Origin: a bacterium UBP15_UBA6099
GTDB taxonomy: Bacteria > UBP15 > UBA6099
DNA: 28,546 bases
Direction of reading: 5' to 3'
NCBI GenBank assembly: GCA_002435745.1
Contig: DIWT01000053.1
Span: 1 to 28,546, forward strand
Shown: one piece after another, positions 24,149 to 28,546 of the stretch
Layout of the letters: every line of letters begins with the position of its first letter
Position numbering within the stretch: the first letter of the stretch is position 1
Made by a program: the position numbers and the translations under genes
The notes under the pieces: generated by a model
What the model was told of the DNA's origin: nothing
Databases searched by the model: none
What the model saw: the letters and a program-made list of their open reading frames with translations, nothing else

Positions 24149-25101
24149 CCCGCAAACCTGATTTGTTCGCCAGACGCATTCTTTTGCGCTCGTCTCTTCT
24201 CAGCATCTTGTCTTTCGCGACGTTTTTTTTGCTTTTAACTCCCTCCGCTCTTTCATCCGATAAATCTGAAAAGCAGCCGTCATTAGTGTGCGGCGTGAGA
24301 TTCAGCGAGTCCGGCAGGCACGACGTCTTTGTGAAATCTATGGTCTCCAATTTTTTTTCCCGCATCGCCGAAAAAAAAGGCGTCGACGTCGAAGTCAGAT
24401 GGTACACTGACGACGAGAGCCTGTTCAGGGACCTCCGATCAGGCGAGTTGAATTTTTTCTACTACCATAAAAGAATAGTTCCCGGCCCTCTCGAAAGCGC
24501 CTCGTTCCATCCGTGGTTGAGATACGAATTCCTCGGCTCGTTCAAGGACAAAGCATGCTTATACGTCAGAAAAAACGGAGACATCAAAAAACTGTCCCGA
24601 CTCGAAGGAAAAACAATCGCGACTCAGCCCGAACTCAACGAATACGCTTTGCTGCGGAACATCCTCGGCAAAAAACCTCAGGACTTCTTCTCTTCGATTC
24701 TGCTTAACGGAGACGCCGAGGAATCTCTGGCTCTTTTGCTGAACGGCGACGCGGACGCCGCTTTCGTTTTTAAGTCGAACGTCAGCTTCATGAAAATCTC
24801 AAACAATCATTCGATTAACGCCATCAGGGAATTATCGTGCTCGACGCCTCTCGAATTCCCTCCTGTGAATATAGTCGATGGAACGCCTGCGGAGATTGCC
24901 GACAGCATAAGAAAAATGGCGGCGTCCGCTCACGAAAGCGAAGATATGGCCGATTTCAGGCCCCTGTTCAAAACATACGGATTCAGATTCGCCGCCGCTG
25001 AAGAAAAAGATTTTTCCAACATAGATAAATTCATGGCTGAGTCTGAAACAAAAGGCTGGAACGCCGATTTCGAAGAGTGGTTGTCTTCGGTCGAGCATTA
25101 A
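24145..25101 (+). CDS. PhnD-like periplasmic substrate-binding protein
   Basis: 318 aa. An N-terminal signal sequence (basic residues then a hydrophobic core at about 15-36, likely cut near ALS-SD) precedes a two-lobed binding-protein fold. The middle has the pattern of PhnD/TauA-type ABC transporter binding proteins: LSRLEGKTIATQPELNEYALLRN, then a NGDADAAFVFKSN segment. Family members bind phosphonate, phosphite or related small anions or amino-sulfonates; the ligand cannot be told. No permease or ATPase is adjacent, so it may act with transporter parts elsewhere or as a sensor. It starts by ATGA overlap with the DUF3786 gene, so the two are translationally coupled. A GC hairpin (25109-25130) follows. 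Confidence 0.65.
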   Translation: MTRKPDLFARRILLRSSLLSILSFATFFLLLTPSALSSDKSEKQPSLVCGVRFSESGRHDVFVKSMVSNFFSRIAEKKGVDVEVRWYTDDESLFRDLRSGELNFFYYHKRIVPGPLESASFHPWLRYEFLGSFKDKACLYVRKNGDIKKLSRLEGKTIATQPELNEYALLRNILGKKPQDFFSSILLNGDAEESLALLLNGDADAAFVFKSNVSFMKISNNHSINAIRELSCSTPLEFPPVNIVDGTPAEIADSIRKMAASAHESEDMADFRPLFKTYGFRFAAAEEKDFSNIDKFMAESETKGWNADFEEWLSSVEH

Positions 25102-25143
25102 ATATAACGGGCCTGACGCTCGTCTGGCCCATCGGAGGGTGAA

Positions 25144-25542
25144 ATGAAAGACAAACACGAACATTCGCATTGCCATGAGCACGAGCATTCTCACAGTCAT
25201 GCTCACGAGCATGAACACTGCCATGAACACGAGCATGATAGCGACGGCGGCCATCAGCACGACCACGCTCACGATAATCTGCATGAGGGCGTCGTCGCTC
25301 ACTCTCACGAACATTCATCCGGCAGCGCGGACGCCTCGGCGTCTTCGGACGAAAACAAAAAACTCAAGATTCGCATCGAGCGCTGGATGGAGCACAACAG
25401 GGAGCATCAGGAATCTTTGGAGGAATGGGCTGCTAAAGCCCGCGGTATGGGCCTTTCGGACGCGGCAGACTCTCTGGCTAAATCAGCCGATGCTATGGCC
25501 GCCTCGGTGTCCGAACTGAAAAAAGCGCTCGCGGCGTTCTGA
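25144..25542 (+). CDS. Histidine-rich metal-binding protein with a helical C-terminal domain
   Basis: 132 aa. Residues 1-57 hold 22 histidines, mostly alternating (HEHSHCHEHEH), with two cysteines (C10 and C26), typical of nickel, cobalt or zinc storage or chaperone tails. Residues 75-132 form a separate charged helical domain (IERWMEHNREHQESLEEWA and an Ala/Ser-rich final helix). Similar small His-rich proteins occur near metal transporters; I cannot name the family with confidence. There is no signal peptide, so it should be cytoplasmic. GGAGGG stands just before the ATG. The His-codon region is itself repetitive, suggesting growth by local duplication. Downstream of a PhnD-like gene and near a B12 enzyme, a cobalt or nickel link is possible but inferred. 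Confidence 0.75.
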   Translation: MKDKHEHSHCHEHEHSHSHAHEHEHCHEHEHDSDGGHQHDHAHDNLHEGVVAHSHEHSSGSADASASSDENKKLKIRIERWMEHNREHQESLEEWAAKARGMGLSDAADSLAKSADAMAASVSELKKALAAF

Positions 25543-25655
25543 TTGCCTCGCCGGCCTGAGTTTATCCCGCATTCGCCCGCGCGCCTCCGGCGCTGTATAA
25601 TTACTTTCGCGCTCTGTCCCTGTTCGATTATATCAATCCGGGCGCGCGGATCGAC

Positions 25656-26678
25656 ATGATTAAACTGTCTTTCAAAATATTCGCTGTCCTCACTGTCGCC
25701 TTTTTCATCCTCGCTACGGGCGTTCTTATAGCGGTCAAAACCAACCCGCCGGAATACATCGTAAGCGACGTCATCGTTGACGGCGTCTATCCAACCGCGC
25801 GCGAACACCTCAAAGGCAAATTCATCAGGATGCTCTTGGACCTCGAAAAGGGCAAGGACATCCGCGAATTCGAGATAACCGAAATCGAGGCGAACGCCTA
25901 CATCCGCCAGATGTTCGACAACTTCATAACCCCCAGCGGAATGCCCATCGCCACCGACCCTTACCTCTTCATGAGTCCGGGCAAGCTGAAGTTGCGTTTT
26001 GACATTCCTTTCGGCAACATGATGGAGTTCATCGGAAATAAAATGGACGACATGGATCTGGACGACAACCTCAAGGCCATAGCGACCGAAAAAGGCTCCC
26101 GCTCCAAAATGACTATAACCGTCATCGTTCGGGTCTATTGGGTCGAAAAGGAGAGCCGCCCTTTCTTCTATCTTGAAAAAATCTACATCGGCGCGCTCCC
26201 TGTCGCCGTCCCGCTGGCTCTGGCGGAATACCAACAGCAGTTAAACGACAATATATGGGGCGGATACGAGCGGAACATGTCCAGCATCCCCGTCTACATT
26301 AAGAAAATCGAAGCGCGCGAAAAAATCTTCCGATTCGACCTTGAGCCGCGCGTGACTTCCGAATACTCTTTCGCCCGCCAGTCCGAAAAGTTCCTTCAGG
26401 CCAATCCGGAACTGGGGCGCGCCATGGAGAGCAAAAACTGCCTCTACGGCTGCACTCAAGAGGAATGGGACGCTCTTCAAAAGTATCACTCCGAACTGAA
26501 GACTCTCGGAGCGCGGGACATCAAAATGACGGACGCCGTCCGCGCTCAGGCTATGGTAAACATGATGAAGAGAAGAGACGCCGAACGCAGGGAGAACCCT
26601 TTCGAGCGCCGCAAGGAATACGAGCCTGAGACCGAACCGGACGTCATTATCTATCCTGAACGTTACGAAGGAATGTGA
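25656..26678 (+). CDS. Unrecognised membrane-anchored protein
   Basis: 340 aa. One hydrophobic segment (about 7-27) at the N-terminus is followed by a soluble region, suggesting an anchored protein facing outward. A predicted beta-rich middle (about 95-200, with RSKMTITVIVRVYWVEKE) precedes a segment with two cysteines, C262 and C266 (NCLYGC). The C-terminus is charged and low in complexity, rich in Arg, Glu and Pro. I do not recognise the family. A TATAAT at 25596-25601 could be a -10 element but has no good -35. The ribosome site is weak. The protein could be a cell-envelope factor, but nothing shows that directly. The coding frame is long, uninterrupted and well spaced from clpC. Confidence 0.7.
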   Translation: MIKLSFKIFAVLTVAFFILATGVLIAVKTNPPEYIVSDVIVDGVYPTAREHLKGKFIRMLLDLEKGKDIREFEITEIEANAYIRQMFDNFITPSGMPIATDPYLFMSPGKLKLRFDIPFGNMMEFIGNKMDDMDLDDNLKAIATEKGSRSKMTITVIVRVYWVEKESRPFFYLEKIYIGALPVAVPLALAEYQQQLNDNIWGGYERNMSSIPVYIKKIEAREKIFRFDLEPRVTSEYSFARQSEKFLQANPELGRAMESKNCLYGCTQEEWDALQKYHSELKTLGARDIKMTDAVRAQAMVNMMKRRDAERRENPFERRKEYEPETEPDVIIYPERYEGM

Positions 26679-26680
26679 GC

Positions 26681-26697
26681 CGGCCGCCCCCCGGCCG
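26681..26697 (+). terminator. Weak terminator-like GC hairpin before clpC
   Basis: CGGCCG (26681-26686) pairs with CGGCCG (26692-26697) around a C5 loop, followed by CCCTTTATTT. The stem is short and the T-run is broken, so it is a possible partial terminator of the preceding gene. Confidence 0.4.
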
Positions 26698-26727
26698 CCC
26701 TTTATTTCATTGCCCGGCCCTTTATTG

Positions 26728-26756
26728 TGGAAATGTTGTTTGTCATTAACTATAAT
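26728..26756 (+). promoter_or_regulatory. Candidate promoter of clpC
   Basis: A perfect TATAAT (26751-26756) lies 17 nt after a poor -35 (TGGAAA, 26728-26733). The leader would be about 47 nt, with a small CGGCG/CGCCG hairpin at 26768-26780 and GGAG 9 nt before the ATG. No CtsR-type tandem heptad operator or CIRCE element was recognised. Confidence 0.5.
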
Positions 26757-26810
26757 TAGCGCAGGCTCGGCGTCCCGCCGAACCTACAACAACTATTGGA
26801 GATTCTCAAA

Positions 26811-28546
26811 ATGTGGGATAAATTCACAGAGCATGCTAGGAAAGTGATAATTCTTGCGCAGGGCAAAGCCGAAGAGTTGAACCACAACTACGTGGACACC
26901 GAGCACGTGCTGTACGCGCTGATTCAGGACAGGGAGAGTTTCGCGGTGAAAGTCGCCCTCGGCCTCGGCGTCGATGTGGATTCGCTCGTGAACGCGCTGA
27001 CGGATATGTTCGTGCCCGAGCGCAAAGGCCGGGCGCGCGAAATCGCTTTCACTCCCAGTTCGAAAAAAGTCCTCGAACTCTCCTTCGAGGAGGCGCGAGG
27101 TCTGGGCCACGCCCACATAGGAACCGAACACCTGCTCCTCGGCCTCGTCAGAGAGGGCGAAGGCGTCGCCGCCAAGATGCTCATCGAGCGCGGCATGGCT
27201 CTCGACAAGGCGCGCCAGCAGGTGATTAACCTCCTCGAAGGCGAATCCGCCCCCATGCCCGCCCAGAGCAAGAAAAGAAAATCCAAGGCCTCCTTCCTCG
27301 ACGAGTTCAGCCGCGACCTCACCGAACTGGCCAGAGACTCCAAGCTCGACCCCGTCGTGGGCCGCGACCTCGAAATCGAGCGCGTCATCCAGATTCTCAG
27401 CAAACGCACGAAAAACAATCCGGTGCTGATCGGCGACCCCGGCGTCGGCAAAACCGCCATCGTCGAAGGCCTCGCCCAGCAGATAGTCAAACGGGAAGTC
27501 CCTTCGCTTCTATATGACAAAAGAGTGCTCTCCCTAGACCTCGCCGGACTCGTGGCCGGCACTAAATACAGAGGGGAATTCGAAGAGCGCCTCAAACGCG
27601 TCGTCAACGAGATTTATCAGTCCAAAGGCGACATCATCCTGTTCATAGACGAGCTTCACACCATAATCGGAGCCGGGGCGGCCGAGGGAGCCATCGACGC
27701 CTCCAACATCCTCAAACCCGCGCTCGCCCGCGGCGAGCTTCAGTGCATCGGAGCCACCACCTACGACGAGTTCAAAAAACACATCGAGAAAAGCGCCGCG
27801 CTCGAACGCCGCTTCCAGCCCGTCTTCGTCGAAGAACCCACCATCGAGGAGACCATCAGCATCCTCAAGGGCCTGCGCGACAGATACGAAACCCACCACC
27901 GCGTCGTCATCACCGACGAGGCGCTTGTCGCCGCGGCGCAACTTTCCAGCAGGTACATTCAGGACAGGTTCCTCCCCGACAAAGCCATCGACCTTATCGA
28001 CGAGGCGTCCTCCCGCGTAAGGATTAAACACACAGCCGCCCCCGCTGACCTCAAGAGCCTCGAAGACGAGCTTGCTTCCCTGCGCGTCGAGAAAAACGCC
28101 GCCGTCATGGGCCAGCAGTTCGAACTCGCCGCCTCCCTCAGAGACAAAGAGCGCGAGCTTGAGAATCGCATCAAAGAGAAATCTAACGACTGGCGCGCTT
28201 CCTCCGGCGTCCAGCAGCTCACAATCTCCGAAAATGAAATCTCGGACATCGTCTATATGTGGACGTCCATCCCCGTCTCCAAACTCAAAGAGGAAGAGAC
28301 CGCCAAGTTGCTGGAAATGGAAAACACTCTCAGGAACCGCGTCGTCGGTCAGGACCAAGCCATACTCACCGTCGCCAAAGCGATAAGGCGTCACAGGGTC
28401 GGGCTGAAAGAGCCGAAGCGCCCGATGGGGTGCTTCATTTTCGCCGGCCCGACGGGCGTCGGAAAAACCGAACTCGCCAAAGCGCTCGCCGAATTCCTCT
28501 TCGGCGACGAAAAGGCCATAGTCCGCATCGACATGTCGGAATACAT
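26811..28546 (+). CDS. clpC: ATP-dependent Clp protease ATP-binding subunit ClpC (cut by window end)
   Basis: 578 codons are present; the gene runs off the right edge. ClpC unfolds proteins and feeds them to ClpP. The N-terminus has two Clp-N repeats (1-145, opening MWDKFTEHARKVIILAQ). The first AAA+ module has Walker A at about 210-217 (GDPGVGKT) and Walker B at about 278-282 (LFIDE). A UVR-like middle segment near 430 (FELAASLRDKERELE) separates ClpC from ClpB. The second Walker A is at about 545-552 (GPTGVGKT). The start is clear from GGAG placement and the family N-terminus. The second Walker B, C-terminal domain and any ClpP contact loop lie outside the window. Confidence 0.96.
   Translation, partial: MWDKFTEHARKVIILAQGKAEELNHNYVDTEHVLYALIQDRESFAVKVALGLGVDVDSLVNALTDMFVPERKGRAREIAFTPSSKKVLELSFEEARGLGHAHIGTEHLLLGLVREGEGVAAKMLIERGMALDKARQQVINLLEGESAPMPAQSKKRKSKASFLDEFSRDLTELARDSKLDPVVGRDLEIERVIQILSKRTKNNPVLIGDPGVGKTAIVEGLAQQIVKREVPSLLYDKRVLSLDLAGLVAGTKYRGEFEERLKRVVNEIYQSKGDIILFIDELHTIIGAGAAEGAIDASNILKPALARGELQCIGATTYDEFKKHIEKSAALERRFQPVFVEEPTIEETISILKGLRDRYETHHRVVITDEALVAAAQLSSRYIQDRFLPDKAIDLIDEASSRVRIKHTAAPADLKSLEDELASLRVEKNAAVMGQQFELAASLRDKERELENRIKEKSNDWRASSGVQQLTISENEISDIVYMWTSIPVSKLKEEETAKLLEMENTLRNRVVGQDQAILTVAKAIRRHRVGLKEPKRPMGCFIFAGPTGVGKTELAKALAEFLFGDEKAIVRIDMSEY

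Noticed and set aside
25144..25310. Apparent tandem repeat that might be a CRISPR-like or satellite array
   Set aside because: The repetition follows codons for His-Glu/His-Ser pairs in an open frame with a strong ribosome site; units are short and irregular with no spacers.
25407..26234. 275-codon minus-strand frame over the anchored-protein gene
   Set aside because: Antisense, Asp/Glu/Val-rich without motifs; the plus-strand frame has a good membrane anchor and fits the operon direction.
27534..28394. 286-codon minus-strand frame over clpC
   Set aside because: Antisense to a clear ClpC; Gly/Asp/Phe-rich shadow.

Overview
This window is a GC-rich bacterial chromosome segment, most of it core genome. 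One decayed insertion sequence sits at the left edge. The organism has the MEP isoprenoid pathway (IspH), a cell-wall-recycling-type AmgK/MurU pair, acyl-CoA enzymes (a crotonase-family protein, 3-hydroxyacyl-CoA dehydrogenase, methylmalonyl-CoA mutase) and a DUF3786 protein. This mix fits a heterotrophic, possibly anaerobic bacterium from a thinly sampled phylum. Nothing seen here fixes the phylum, so I do not name one.

Layout. (1) 1-518: remains of an IS110-type transposase on the minus strand, with a nested stem-loop covering its ribosome-binding site. (2) 519-7797, minus strand: a six-gene sugar, cell-wall and isoprenoid operon, read as GH31 glucosidase, IspH, GalE-like epimerase, TIM-barrel isomerase, AmgK-like kinase, MurU-like nucleotidyltransferase. 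(3) 7913-9718: a divergent promoter region, then a plus-strand pair (crotonase and 3-hydroxybutyryl-CoA dehydrogenase) ending at a strong bidirectional terminator. (4) 9797-20462, minus strand: the translation/RNA operon nusA, infB, ylxP-like, rbfA, nrnA, truB, ribF, rpsO, pnp. It has a near-consensus promoter and an attenuator-like leader. The usual rimP and ylxR are missing. (5) 20568-21497, plus strand: a membrane-anchored metallophosphoesterase. It converges on methylmalonyl-CoA mutase large subunit (21669-23342, minus), with a palindrome-rich spacer between them. (6) 23498-26678, plus strand: DUF3786 protein, PhnD-like binding protein, a very histidine-rich small protein and an unrecognised membrane-anchored protein. 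(7) 26811 to the right edge: clpC, cut by the window end.

How the genes work together. The nusA-pnp block couples transcription elongation, translation initiation, 30S maturation, tRNA modification, flavin synthesis and RNA decay; its leader hairpins suggest control by premature termination and at the rpsO-pnp junction. The AmgK/MurU genes overlap by 4 nt and probably make a UDP-activated sugar from a free amino sugar, while the GH31 enzyme and epimerase supply or interconvert sugars. The crotonase and dehydrogenase catalyse consecutive acyl-CoA steps, and methylmalonyl-CoA mutase links propionyl-CoA to succinyl-CoA. The least understood stretch is 23498-26678: a possible corrinoid- or metal-related group whose role I infer only from context.

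The most interesting points are the nusA leader attenuator without rimP, the DUF3786/PhnD-like/His-rich group next to a B12-dependent mutase subunit, the IS110 leader structure, the hybrid active site of the crotonase, and the palindrome-rich spacer at 21546-21662.
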